From Rhodanobacteraceae bacterium (GTDB lineage: Bacteria; Acidobacteriota; Terriglobia; Terriglobales; Acidobacteriaceae), in assembly GCA_903970285.1 (NCBI GenBank), contig CAJCHN010000095.1:1-59789 (forward strand): a DNA stretch of 59,789 nt, written 5' to 3'. This document shows, in pieces, positions 44,544-53,554 of the stretch. A program made the position numbers and the translations under genes. The notes beneath the pieces are model-generated. The model saw only the letters and a program-made list of their open reading frames with translations. It did no database searches and was not told where the DNA came from. How positions within the stretch are numbered: position 1 is the stretch's first letter; every line of letters begins with the position of its first letter.

Positions 44544-45821
44544 CTAGACTTCACCAAATTTCACCAAATTGCTTTCGGACCCTGAAAAAGGCTCCGGAAG
44601 TCGCTTCACGTTCCGACCGGTTAGACCCATGCTTCCCACTGCCGGCGTCCAGCCTTCCAGCACCGTCGAAGCATGAGAGTTCACCGCCCGCATGACATTC
44701 TCTTCGACCACCTGCACGTACACGTTGCCGGTCGTTGTTATGCTCGCATGGCGTAGTGCGCCCTGCGCGTCCTTGAGCGTGCCGTGACCGGAGAGATGCG
44801 TTCCCAGGGAACGTCGCATCACCTGAAAGGTAATGAGACGAGCTGGTATCTCCAGCCGATCAGCGATCGGCTTAATACGCCACCTGAGGAAGTTCTTGGA
44901 ATGGCGCGGGACAGCTTGTCCCGTCCGCTTCCCGCGACCAAACGTCGGAAACATGAGAGCCTCCGGCGACGGGTCCGAGCAGATTCTCCTCCAGGCCTCG
45001 ATGACCGGACGTACGGGTTCTGGAACTGCAATGGGAGATCGACTCGCCTTGGTCTTGAGCCGCCCTTCATAGAACTGCCCCTCGACGGCGGTGCCGTAGG
45101 GCATCAGGGAGACTCCCGTCCATGACTTCCATTGAAATCCCATCGCCTCACTGGCACGGGGCCCGCTAAAGATCGCAACGAGCATAAGGCAGAGATCCCC
45201 GAGGTCTTCGATCGCTCCAAGCAGCCGAAGCATTGAATCGATTGGCATCACCGGCTTTTCCGAAATCTTCGTGATCGGCATGGTGACGTCTTCTCCCGGG
45301 TCTTCGGCAAGGAACTTTTGCTTCCTTGCCAGGTGAGTGATGGCGCGGATGTTGTTAAAGCAGCTGCGCACCACGGAATCGGAGTAATCCTTCTCTTCCA
45401 CCAGGTTGTTGAGCCAGACCTGAATCTCAAACGTACTGAGATTCCGAAGAGGCATCTCGCCGAAGTGGCCGATCAGGTAATGCTCCAGGTTGTAGGTGTT
45501 TGTTCGTTTGTAGGTGGGGCTCCATGATCCTCGCCGCATCGGGATGTAACGCTCTTTGACGAACCAGCGAAACGTTACGGAGTCGTCCGGCGGAAGCGTT
45601 GGGGTCGGTCCGACTCCCTTCGTTTCTTTCAGAATGATCTCCTGAAGCATCTGCTCGGCCTTATATTTTGGCGTTCCGGCCTTGGGGCAGATCTTGATGC
45701 TGCGGAATTTGCGGACCTCCTTTCCTTCCTTGTCTTTGCGGTACACCATGTACTTCCCGTACCACATCTTCACCTTCTTCCCGCTGGGGTAGACGGTGCC
45801 CCTCTGATACTTCATTGCCAT
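44544..45821 (-). CDS. tyrosine-type site-specific integrase
   Basis: The 425-residue integrase has an N-terminal arm-type domain, a core-binding domain (about 80-170), and a catalytic domain. Catalytic positions are Arg222 (SGPRASEAMG), Lys256 or 258, Arg336 (QVMRRS), His358 (LRHAS) and Tyr368. The usual histidine of the HxxR box is Gln333. GGAGAACGCA precedes the ATG at 45821. Its 3' end faces the tRNA-Asn 3' end, the normal arrangement of a tRNA-targeting island. The tandem ttcaccaaa repeat lies at its C-terminus. Confidence 0.9.
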   Translation of the reverse strand: MAMKYQRGTVYPSGKKVKMWYGKYMVYRKDKEGKEVRKFRSIKICPKAGTPKYKAEQMLQEIILKETKGVGPTPTLPPDDSVTFRWFVKERYIPMRRGSWSPTYKRTNTYNLEHYLIGHFGEMPLRNLSTFEIQVWLNNLVEEKDYSDSVVRSCFNNIRAITHLARKQKFLAEDPGEDVTMPITKISEKPVMPIDSMLRLLGAIEDLGDLCLMLVAIFSGPRASEAMGFQWKSWTGVSLMPYGTAVEGQFYEGRLKTKASRSPIAVPEPVRPVIEAWRRICSDPSPEALMFPTFGRGKRTGQAVPRHSKNFLRWRIKPIADRLEIPARLITFQVMRRSLGTHLSGHGTLKDAQGALRHASITTTGNVYVQVVEENVMRAVNSHASTVLEGWTPAVGSMGLTGRNVKRLPEPFSGSESNLVKFGEV

Positions 45822-45871
45822 TGCGTTCTCCGATTTCTGCTTCTAGCCCTGGTCGTGGAGAACCATTTCCT

Positions 45872-46450
45872 TCATACACCAAAGCGGGTATGACTGGAAG
45901 GGCGAAGCGTGTCGAGGTGATCCATGAAAGTGTCGACATCCGCAGGCCGATAGCGGATGAGGGTTCCGAGTTTTACGGCGCGGATCTTCGGAGATCGTCG
46001 GGTCGTGTGGTCCCTTACCCAGCGTTCCGACACGCCCAAACGGTCGGCAACCTCGCGCGCGTTCATCAGACGTTCTCGAAGGGGGAAGTTGAAGACTTTG
46101 GATGTCGAATCAGTCGGGCTGTTCGAGGCCGATCGCGCTGGATTTGCGGGATCTTGGAATGCGGAAGTCGCGGCGATTCTTCCACTTTCGCGAAATTGTT
46201 CTGTCTCCGGGATTGTCGCGCTTCGGCCGCCGCCATTTTCGCTAGCATTGCCCAGACTATCGAGCTGACGATTATGTTGAAATTGCGCGGCTTCGGGGTC
46301 TTGCCTGCCGGTGGTAGAGCCGTCGCCATCACGCTGGAGTGAGCGCTGCGGCGGCTTTCGGTTTTCGATATCCTGAGCTTGTGGCCAGGCTGATCTGTTT
46401 CCTGTAGGGGACTGGGGAATCCGCGGGACTGCTCTTTCGGGTGAGGACAT
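45872..46450 (-). CDS. excisionase-like helix-turn-helix protein with long unstructured N-terminus
   Basis: The last 64 residues form a winged-helix DNA-binding domain of the excisionase/MerR type (MNAREVADRLGVSERWVRDH, then VKLGTLIRYRPADVDTFMD). I use the ATG at 46450, which has GGAGAG five bases upstream, giving 192 residues whose first 120 are Gln/Ser/Arg-rich and probably disordered. An internal ATG at 46066 would give just the 64-residue HTH but lacks a ribosome binding site. It lies 51 bases upstream of the integrase gene on the same strand, as an excisionase or directionality factor would. Confidence 0.65.
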   Translation of the reverse strand: MSSPERAVPRIPQSPTGNRSAWPQAQDIENRKPPQRSLQRDGDGSTTGRQDPEAAQFQHNRQLDSLGNASENGGGRSATIPETEQFRESGRIAATSAFQDPANPARSASNSPTDSTSKVFNFPLRERLMNAREVADRLGVSERWVRDHTTRRSPKIRAVKLGTLIRYRPADVDTFMDHLDTLRPSSHTRFGV

Positions 46451-46701
46451 ATGCTCTCCGGGGTGAAGTCTTATCTCCGTGAACCAGTCGGATCGAGCAG
46501 GTTTACCAGACAGGTTCCGGTCTGCGTTAACCATTGACACTGCAAAGAACCTCTGTCCAATTCCATACGGAGAAAGCTTTATTCCGACCCGGAATAGTGC
46601 CCGTAACGCGAATCCTTGTTCCGGCGTCTTAGAACTCAACTGTCGGTACAACGGAGGACTGAAAACACTCCTCCGAGCTCGCATCCAGATGGAGCGGGAC
46701 C
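46451..46701. promoter_or_regulatory. divergent control region of the HTH and LysR genes
   Basis: This 251-base region separates the divergent HTH and LysR-type genes and should hold their promoters and a LysR operator. LysR regulators usually bind in such a region to repress their own gene and control the divergent one. I cannot pick out a confident T-N11-A site by eye. Confidence 0.4.
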
Positions 46702-47658
46702 ATGGATTTACCCGATCTGAAGCTCTTGCAAACCGCGATTGTTCTCTCCGAAGTTCGCAACTTCTCCCGTGCCGCGAAGCTGTTGGGAATCCAGCAGCCG
46801 GCGCTCACAAAACGAGTCAATGAGCTCGAAGAGTATGTGGGATTCAAACTGTTCATTCGAACGACTCAGCTGGTGGAGCCGACGGACTCTTGCCGGGAGC
46901 TTGTGAAAGAGGCTCGAACGTCTGTTCTTCACGCGGAGAGAGCGATTCAGGTGGCGAAGGCCACAGAGCTGGGAGCCCAAGCAGTACTGCATATCGGGAA
47001 ATCTCACTACCTGGACCCTTATCTCCTGTCGATGCTCAATTCCGTAACCCTTCCCCTCCACCCTCATGTCAAGGTTGAGCTGTCGACCGCGACCTACTCT
47101 CAGCTAGAGCAGGAAGTGCTGATGGGCAGGCTGGACATGGCAGTGATTTCGGGAGCGTCAGAGAATCCAGCGATCACTCAGATTGAGCTGTCAAGCTCAC
47201 CGCTCTATATCTTGATGCTGGAGAACAGCCGCCTGGCGTTGGAGTTTGAGCTGAAGATCAATCAGCTCGGGGGCCTCCGTTGGGCGCTCTTTGAGAGGCC
47301 CGTTAACCCTCATCTATTTGACACGATCATGGCGGCTGCCGAATTCCAGGGCGGAACTCCGGCTCTCCTTCACCATGTGGCGACCGCAGAAGAGGCGGCG
47401 CAGGTGATCTACAACGAAATGACCGACATAGCTTTCCTGACGCGCGCCGGGGCTTGGCGAGTAGCTCGAAACGGGCTCGCGATGCGACCTCTCGCGGAAG
47501 AACGACTTTCGCTCGTTTCGACCCTGATTGCCCGCCGTGACAATGAGTCCAAAGTGGTGAGCGAGTTCACACGGGTTCTCAAGCGAAAACTAGACGCACC
47601 TAAGGGTGTCCAACTCAACCTGCCTCTGCACAAGAAGCCGGTACGGAAAGCCTCATGA
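46702..47658 (+). CDS. LysR-type transcriptional regulator
   Basis: The 318-residue protein has the LysR winged-helix N-terminus (LKLLQTAIVLSEVRNFSRAAKLLGIQQPALTKRVNELEEYVGFKLF read in parts), a linker helix, and a periplasmic-binding-fold effector domain (about 90-300). GGAGCGGGACC precedes the ATG. It is encoded within the integrated element and divergent from the excisionase-like gene, so control of element genes is possible. The effector is unknown. Codon use is less GC-biased than in the core genes. Confidence 0.85.
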   Translation: MDLPDLKLLQTAIVLSEVRNFSRAAKLLGIQQPALTKRVNELEEYVGFKLFIRTTQLVEPTDSCRELVKEARTSVLHAERAIQVAKATELGAQAVLHIGKSHYLDPYLLSMLNSVTLPLHPHVKVELSTATYSQLEQEVLMGRLDMAVISGASENPAITQIELSSSPLYILMLENSRLALEFELKINQLGGLRWALFERPVNPHLFDTIMAAAEFQGGTPALLHHVATAEEAAQVIYNEMTDIAFLTRAGAWRVARNGLAMRPLAEERLSLVSTLIARRDNESKVVSEFTRVLKRKLDAPKGVQLNLPLHKKPVRKAS

Positions 47659-47847
47659 TTCGTCTTCCACGATCGTTAGGGAAACAATTTGAACGTTCAG
47701 AGGCTCAGCGTGATGGCAAAACGGACACTCGAATATGCCTCTCATCGTGTCCCGACTGCTGAATTGTTCCGGCCGAACGTGGCGTCCACACGACGAACAG
47801 TGATGGACATGGAGAAGACGCGACGACTGCGATACCTGTGGGCCCAT
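47653..47847 (-). CDS. small zinc-ribbon-like protein
   Basis: The ATG at 47847 has GGAGAG five bases upstream and gives 64 residues; the frame is open to 47940 but without a start signal. Two cysteine pairs, HHCSSCGRH and FECPFCHH, form a likely zinc ribbon, followed by a beta-rich LNVQIVSLTIVEDES end. I recognise no named family. It overlaps the LysR gene end by six bases, tail to tail. A regulatory or nucleic-acid-binding role is possible. Confidence 0.55.
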   Translation of the reverse strand: MGPQVSQSSRLLHVHHCSSCGRHVRPEQFSSRDTMRGIFECPFCHHAEPLNVQIVSLTIVEDES

Positions 47848-48072
47848 TTGCTCTCCATCGGCGCGGTTAGAACCCTTATGTAAGCAGGCACAAAACCTTG
47901 CACGTTCGCCTCGATTGCGGTTTATCCGCGATGCAGCCATGAAGGCGATTAGATTAGCACTGAAACGCCTAGAAGCTCCAGTCCCACGGCAACAATTGGT
48001 GGATAACCTGCAAGTTGCGATCTTGCGTTGAAACTGTCGCCTACCGTCTAGACGTGCGACAATTTCTCGGAC

Positions 48073-49290
48073 ATGCCGATCAAAAAAGTAAAGACCGTCT
48101 ACATCGTCGGCGCGGGCTTTTCGAGCTACGCGGGTCTTCCGCTGACAACTAATTTCACGGACGCGATGCTGAAGGCGCGGGGATTCTCGGCCGGCCCAAG
48201 CAAATTGATCGTGGATTTCGTGAGCCAGTTCATTCGTGACTCTTTTGACATTTCAACTAAAGCAACGGGTGATAAATGGCCTGATCTTGAGGACATCTTT
48301 ACCTGCGTGGACTTGTCTGCAAATTCCGGCCATCACCTCGGAGGACGCTTTGCTCCGGCTGACCTCAGGACGGTTCGCCGGTCGATTCTCTCGCGCATCA
48401 TCAGAATGCTCGACCAGTCATATAAATCGGGAAGAAAAGCAAAAACGCCCAGCTGGTTGCTGCTTGACAACTTCTTTTCGAGCATCGACCTCACGCAATC
48501 CGGGTTCGTCAGCATGAATTGGGACAATGTCATCGAAAGAAAGATTCAGCTGAACCTTGGTAGTCCATTCATTGATTATGGATGCGACGCAATTGCAGCT
48601 GGCGTTCCAGATCTGCCAAACTCCGATGATTACACTACCGACAAGCAATACTTGAAAGCCCTCCAAAAGGCGCGAGTTGTCTCGCAAGGTAAGCCGTTAT
48701 CTGACGCAGACAGTGCAAAGTGCGTACCCGTCATCAAGATCCACGGCTCAATAAACTGGCTCTATTGCGATAATTGTCGCCGACTTTTCTGGATGCATCC
48801 TGACCAAGCGTCGATGATCGCGGATCAGCTGATAACGACAGAAGATTTGCGCAGGATGGAGAAGATCTTGGGGAAAAAGAATGTAGCGAACAAGCAAGAC
48901 ACCATAGATAAGCTCAAGAGCAATCCTCCGATGTTATGCGTGTGTACTGATGATGTGCGGTTGGGCGCCAGGATCGCAACTTTTAGCTATCGTAAGGCTC
49001 TGGAATTTCCAATGTTTCAAAAGTCGTGGTTCGCCGCCGAAGAACTGCTACGCGAGGCAGAAGAATGGGTGTTTCTTGGCTATTCGCTGCCAGCCGCCGA
49101 TTTCGAGTTCAAGTATCTGCTCAAGCGAACGCAGTTAAGCCGAAGTGTGAAGCCGATCATCAAAGTCGTGAGTGGCGGAAAACCGGCGTCCATTAGAGCC
49201 ACCCGTGGCAATTATGCGAAGTTCTTCGGGCGCGGAATTACGACGTCGACATTCTTCGGCGGCGGACTCTCGGCGTTTATGAAGTCATAG
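48073..49290 (+). CDS. SIR2-domain protein, candidate NAD-consuming defence protein
   Basis: The 405-residue protein has the SIR2 fold. The NAD loop is GAGFSSYAG at 13-21, MNWDN at 148-152 stands at the family NYD position, and the catalytic His224 is in KIHGSINWLY. Cys232, Cys235, Cys289 and Cys291 could bind zinc as in sirtuins. GYSLPAADFEF is a late conserved segment of SIR2-like proteins. SIR2-domain proteins in defence islands often deplete NAD+ during phage infection. No partner (Argonaute, HerA, TPR gene) is adjacent, so it may act alone. Deacetylase activity is the alternative. Confidence 0.75.
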   Translation: MPIKKVKTVYIVGAGFSSYAGLPLTTNFTDAMLKARGFSAGPSKLIVDFVSQFIRDSFDISTKATGDKWPDLEDIFTCVDLSANSGHHLGGRFAPADLRTVRRSILSRIIRMLDQSYKSGRKAKTPSWLLLDNFFSSIDLTQSGFVSMNWDNVIERKIQLNLGSPFIDYGCDAIAAGVPDLPNSDDYTTDKQYLKALQKARVVSQGKPLSDADSAKCVPVIKIHGSINWLYCDNCRRLFWMHPDQASMIADQLITTEDLRRMEKILGKKNVANKQDTIDKLKSNPPMLCVCTDDVRLGARIATFSYRKALEFPMFQKSWFAAEELLREAEEWVFLGYSLPAADFEFKYLLKRTQLSRSVKPIIKVVSGGKPASIRATRGNYAKFFGRGITTSTFFGGGLSAFMKS

Positions 49291-49414
49291 TCTCAAACTC
49301 AGGGGCTATCCTTGATACCGATTCGGCCGTAATCTTCCACTTGCCGTGTCATTCGCCAGCTACCGGCACCTGCATCACTTCACGGCCCTCATAGTCCATG
49401 TTTTCGGAGCTGCA

Positions 49415-50665
49415 ATGGCATACACCGACACGTTCACTCGAAGAGACCGAGTCAGACGACATTTGAATGCTCCGCTCCTGGCACAACGAGACGAGTATCT
49501 TTGTTATCTGTTAGGACGTGGCACAAGCGAAAGGCGCGTTCAGCGCATTGCCAGGATGCTTCGAATCGTCATTCAGAGGATGGGTCTTGATGAAATGACT
49601 TCGGTGACGGCTGATGCAATCGACACTGCGAGTGTCGAATGGAAATCGGACCTAGACAAGCTCCGGGAAATGCCGTTAGCCGATGAGTCAGTCGCAGAAT
49701 TTCGCAGAGTCGCCACGAATTGGCTTCGTTACCGAGGCACCTTCGTTGAGGGGCCCGCGACATATTATCCGTATGGTGACATCGTGCCGACGTTCATCTC
49801 GTTCTGTCGGGACACAAGAGGGATGACGGAAGGCACGGTGAAGAACGTAGGAAATCGCGTTCTGTGGTTCCTTCGATGGGTCGAAGCGCGACGGCCTGAA
49901 TTCGCTGAGATTGAACTTCAAGACGTCGAGGATTATCTGTCTAGCCGAAGCTTGGCCGGGATCAAGCTTCGCACCGTCGCCTCTTCATGCCAATCATTGC
50001 GGGCGTTTTTCATCTATGCGGAACGGGAGCGGCTGACTGAAAAAAGAGTTGGCGCCGGGATTCAAACACCTCCAGTTCCACGATACGATCCAGGTCCAAA
50101 AGGACCGACCTGGGGAAGCGTTCGTAAGCTGATAGCAGGACTCCCCACGGGTAAGCCGACGGATCTTCGCGCAAGAGCAGTCCTGCTCTTGTTGGCAATT
50201 TATGGGCTGCGGAGTAGTGAAGTGACTAACCTGAATCTCGGCGACATCGATTGGGTTGACGAGAGTTTTCTTGTACGGAGAGCCAAACATGGGGGAGGGC
50301 AACGATTTCCCCTTCGGTTCGAAGTTGGCGAAGCGATCCTGAAGTATCTGAGGTACGGAAGGCCGAAATGTGCCTGTAGAAGCGTCTTCATCACCCGAAA
50401 CCCTCCCTATGAGGCGATCACGGTTGGCTCACTCTACACTCTCGTGCATAGGAGGATGGAAGCTGCGGGAGTCGAATTCCCTCAAATTGGTCCTCGTGGA
50501 TTCCGGCATGCATGCGCCACTCAACTCCTGCACAAGGGGCATTCGCTGTCAGAGATTGCCGACTTTCTCGGTCATCACAACACCAACTCCGTGAGCATCT
50601 ATGCCAAGCCTTCGGTATCTTCCATCCGTAGGGTGGCCGCATTCAGTTTGGGCGGCCTAGAATGA
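49415..50665 (+). CDS. tyrosine recombinase, first of a tandem pair (RIT-like)
   Basis: I start at the ATG at 49415 (MAYTDTFTRRDRVRRHL), with GGAG upstream; 416 residues. The catalytic set is Arg266 (YGLRSSEV), Lys291, Arg361-Gly-Phe-Arg364 (HxxR with His replaced by Arg), His387 (LGHHN) and Tyr396. The HKGHSLSEIADFLGHHNTNSVSIYAK segment resembles Tn554 TnpA and RIT-element recombinases. Its stop overlaps the next start by four bases (ATGA), so the pair is translated together. Confidence 0.85.
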   Translation: MAYTDTFTRRDRVRRHLNAPLLAQRDEYLCYLLGRGTSERRVQRIARMLRIVIQRMGLDEMTSVTADAIDTASVEWKSDLDKLREMPLADESVAEFRRVATNWLRYRGTFVEGPATYYPYGDIVPTFISFCRDTRGMTEGTVKNVGNRVLWFLRWVEARRPEFAEIELQDVEDYLSSRSLAGIKLRTVASSCQSLRAFFIYAERERLTEKRVGAGIQTPPVPRYDPGPKGPTWGSVRKLIAGLPTGKPTDLRARAVLLLLAIYGLRSSEVTNLNLGDIDWVDESFLVRRAKHGGGQRFPLRFEVGEAILKYLRYGRPKCACRSVFITRNPPYEAITVGSLYTLVHRRMEAAGVEFPQIGPRGFRHACATQLLHKGHSLSEIADFLGHHNTNSVSIYAKPSVSSIRRVAAFSLGGLE

Positions 50666-51633
50666 GGCTCGCAGAGGGAATCGAGCATTTCGTCTTGCAG
50701 AAACGGAAGCAGGGGATCGCCTACTCCCAACCTGAGAACGCGCTACTTCGGTTTAGTAGTCAAGTGGGAGACATTCAGCTCAGCCAGGTTACGACTCAGG
50801 ACGTCTCGAACTACCTCAGTTTGACAGTGGCTCGTCCGCAGACGTGGCAAAGGAAGTACCGACTGCTCTTTGTGCTCTTTGAATACTGGACTCTGCATGG
50901 TGCAATGCAGCCCATCCTGATGCCTGAGAAACGGACTCGGACACGTTCCACGTTCGTACCTTATGTCTACAGCCATGCGGAAATACAATTGCTCTTGGAC
51001 GGTACAGCCAGGAGTCAACGAAACACACAATGTTTGATCGACCCGAGAACATTTCGAACAGTCCTCCTGCTGCTTTATGCTACGGGTGCGCTGGTAAGCG
51101 AAGTAGTCCGGTTGCGGAAGTGCGATCTAAACCTGAAACGACGAGTGATCACCCTAAGCGATCCGCGAGCTCGAAGGAAGCGGAGCATTCCAATCAGTGA
51201 GGAGCTTTGTGTTTTTTTGCGCAACTACGTTGCTTGGCGATTCGATCGGAGCCAAATGGACGGAGCTTTGTTTGTAACCAAATCCGGGCAGGTCGTCGAA
51301 TCGGGGGCCGTCGGAAAATATTTCCGACGACTTAGAAGGGTGACCGGTCTGCGCCGCCGTGATGCCGCGATGGGTTGGCCGAGGCTTCTCGACTTCCGTG
51401 TGAGTTTCGCGGTGAATCGAATGACGGAGTGGATCAAGGACGGCTCAAATATGAACCAAATGCTCCCCGCGCTAGCTGCTTACCTGGGCCAATTCGGTCT
51501 GGAGTCTGCTGAACGATACCTCCGCTTGACGCCTGAACGGTTTTGCAGCCCCCTAGCGTCTCTCAGTCCCTCCAAGGGCCGAAAGCATTGGCGTGACGAC
51601 GAGGCTGTCATGCGATTCGTGAAGGCAATTTGA
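50662..51633 (+). CDS. catalytically degenerate tyrosine recombinase, second of the pair
   Basis: The 323-residue protein is related to phage-type recombinases: SAM-like N-terminal domain, TGALVSEVVRLRKCDL, and a C-terminal catalytic-like domain. Of the active site, the first Arg is Leu144 (TGALVSE for TGLRxSE), the HxxR His is Leu243 with Arg246 kept, the second His is Gln277 (YLGQF), and Tyr286 is kept. It therefore probably cannot cut DNA alone and may be a structural partner of the first recombinase. A third member, normal in RIT trios, is not found downstream. Confidence 0.78.
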   Translation: MRLAEGIEHFVLQKRKQGIAYSQPENALLRFSSQVGDIQLSQVTTQDVSNYLSLTVARPQTWQRKYRLLFVLFEYWTLHGAMQPILMPEKRTRTRSTFVPYVYSHAEIQLLLDGTARSQRNTQCLIDPRTFRTVLLLLYATGALVSEVVRLRKCDLNLKRRVITLSDPRARRKRSIPISEELCVFLRNYVAWRFDRSQMDGALFVTKSGQVVESGAVGKYFRRLRRVTGLRRRDAAMGWPRLLDFRVSFAVNRMTEWIKDGSNMNQMLPALAAYLGQFGLESAERYLRLTPERFCSPLASLSPSKGRKHWRDDEAVMRFVKAI

Positions 51634-51649
51634 AATCCCTCGGCTCGCG

Positions 51650-52042
51650 CTAGTTGATCGGCACAACCCGCGGCCCATTAGCAAGGGGATCGCGTTGCGG
51701 GATTTCCGCCCTTACAGCTTCCCTGAGATCGCTCCATGTGGTTTCGCTCGTGACTATCCTCGCCAGTTCCCAAGTCCCGGCGCGGAAGAGACTTCGCGCG
51801 TAAGCCTCATCTTTTTGGATCTTCGGATGAATGGCGGCCAGTGCTTCCCATAAGCTGATGTGAAGGGCATCGCGAGGATTAGAATAAAGCAGCGGTCCAA
51901 TCTCCAGCATTCGTCTTCCCGCCCTTTTCGTCGTTTGGCTGTATGGTGCTGTGAAATATTCGAGAGTCTCCTCGTTCAAAAGTGTTTGGAGCACTTCCAC
52001 GGCCTTCTGAGCCGTTTCAATCCCATCCTCAAGGGTATACAT
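51650..52042 (-). CDS. unknown 130-residue protein
   Basis: The ATG at 52042 has a strong ribosome binding site (GGGGAGGTG, four bases away) and gives 130 residues (MYTLEDGIETAQKAVEVLQTLL); the frame is open to 52153. It is mostly helical, with LHISLWEALAAIHPKIQKDEAYARSLFRAGTWELARIVTS. I recognise no family. It lies downstream of the Mrr and Shedu genes on the same strand, 246 bases after Shedu, and could be a defence accessory or an unrelated gene. Confidence 0.6.
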   Translation of the reverse strand: MYTLEDGIETAQKAVEVLQTLLNEETLEYFTAPYSQTTKRAGRRMLEIGPLLYSNPRDALHISLWEALAAIHPKIQKDEAYARSLFRAGTWELARIVTSETTWSDLREAVRAEIPQRDPLANGPRVVPIN

Positions 52043-52288
52043 AGGCACCTCCCCAATATGCTTCGATGCACGCTTCGTTCCAAGGAGTTTTGCTGTAAGT
52101 GTGAATACCTGATTTTCGGGAGGGGCTGGGACCGGCGGATCACCGGAGACCACTAAAGCTTGCTCTACGGGTTGGGTGGCGAAGATTCAGTTTTGCTCTG
52201 ACAAGACCAGATGGAGTCATCATTCAAGTGTGCAGGTAGTTCAGAAGGAAAATTGTCGACGAGAAGAATCGCCGGGGGACATCTGGTG

Positions 52289-53491
52289 TCAATGGAAGGG
52301 CAGGGTGAAATCGTCATCACCGGGTAGGATGAGTCGTCCAAGCTGTTTTGCTTGCCCCTGCAATATCTCGTCGTAGGTAATGACACTCACGTTGATCTGC
52401 TCCTCTAGACGGAGCTTGAAGATTTCATTCTGGGTATCGTCCTTCTGGTCACGGCCTATGAGCACGGCGAGTCTCGGTGCTGAGGGAAGATACCCCAGCC
52501 TGTTGATGAGCCTGACAGCATTCAATGGGTCCGAAAGGCGTCGGCCATAATCTTTTACTTGGTCGATGGCACGGTGGAGTGCCATGGATAAACCTCGATG
52601 AAGCCGCAGGTTATTCAGGATCGGCGCATCGGGCCCCTTCAGCTCCAGAATATCCACCGAGTCACCATCCTGCGCTCCGAGTATCGGTGTCAGCGCAAAA
52701 TCCAGAGTGTTTGGTTTCGGTGAAACATAGGACGGGTGGGATATAGGCACGCCGAGGCGAGCTTGCATCAGTATCGCGGGGTGCTCCTCGAAGAACCGCT
52801 GCATTTCCTGCTCGTTCGCGTTGGTGTCGAGCAGCTGCTCGAGCATTGCCACATCCGACCGGATTCCTTCGTTGTCGCGGGCAATCGTGAGCCACCTGTT
52901 GCGGGCGAGCTTTCGTCGGTCCGCGGCGACGAAGTAGTATTCGCTCTCCTCAGATTTGTTTCTCCGCTTGAGCGCCTGGCTAATCTGCGTTCGCCCTCTA
53001 ACGACGCGGACCATCATGCCGCGGTTGTCATACTCCTGCAGAAGTCGGTCGTGATAGGCGTCGACCTTCTCCTGAATCCTGCGTAGTTGTCCATCGGTAT
53101 AAGGATCAGGCCTAAGGATGGACGCGTGGCGGCTTTTGAGTTCCGGTACCTGCTCAAAGTGGAAGGCTTTCTCTCCGAGAATGACAAACGGAATCATCTT
53201 CCATTTGCGCCCGTCCCGCATCGCGATAAACTCGGGAAGATCTGCCACGGCATTGGCAACTCGGACGGCCTGTTCGAGTGTGAAACGCCGGGGCGTCCCA
53301 TCCGGCTCCGTGTAGGCATTGCAGACAATTACGTCGATATGAGCCAAACCCGATGATGTCAGTCGAAGGTAGGAAAGCAGACGGTCAACCGGCATGGGTT
53401 CGACAATGTGATGGCGCTCACGCCACTCCCGCACCGTGGACTGGTGACGGGTGTCTTCGAGATTCCCTAAGCTCGTGAAAAGGATATTCAC
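52289..53491 (-). CDS. Shedu-type (DUF4263) defence nuclease
   Basis: The 400-residue protein has a C-terminal DUF4263 domain of the PD-(D/E)XK fold. The putative active residues are Asp264 (NTLDFAL), Glu283-x-Lys285 (ILELKGP) and Gln311 (AIDQVKDY), and the domain opens with NEQEMQRFFEEHPAIL. Shedu (SduA) is a single-protein anti-phage nuclease. Residues 1-220 form an extra N-terminal domain with no family I recognise, likely the sensor. It is downstream of the Mrr gene by 63 bases on the same strand. Confidence 0.85.
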   Translation of the reverse strand: MNILFTSLGNLEDTRHQSTVREWRERHHIVEPMPVDRLLSYLRLTSSGLAHIDVIVCNAYTEPDGTPRRFTLEQAVRVANAVADLPEFIAMRDGRKWKMIPFVILGEKAFHFEQVPELKSRHASILRPDPYTDGQLRRIQEKVDAYHDRLLQEYDNRGMMVRVVRGRTQISQALKRRNKSEESEYYFVAADRRKLARNRWLTIARDNEGIRSDVAMLEQLLDTNANEQEMQRFFEEHPAILMQARLGVPISHPSYVSPKPNTLDFALTPILGAQDGDSVDILELKGPDAPILNNLRLHRGLSMALHRAIDQVKDYGRRLSDPLNAVRLINRLGYLPSAPRLAVLIGRDQKDDTQNEIFKLRLEEQINVSVITYDEILQGQAKQLGRLILPGDDDFTLPFH

Positions 53492-53554
53492 TTTGGGTGG
53501 TCACGCCTTCAGATCGGGTCATCACTTGCGATCCAAGCTCAGCCTCCGTTGTCT

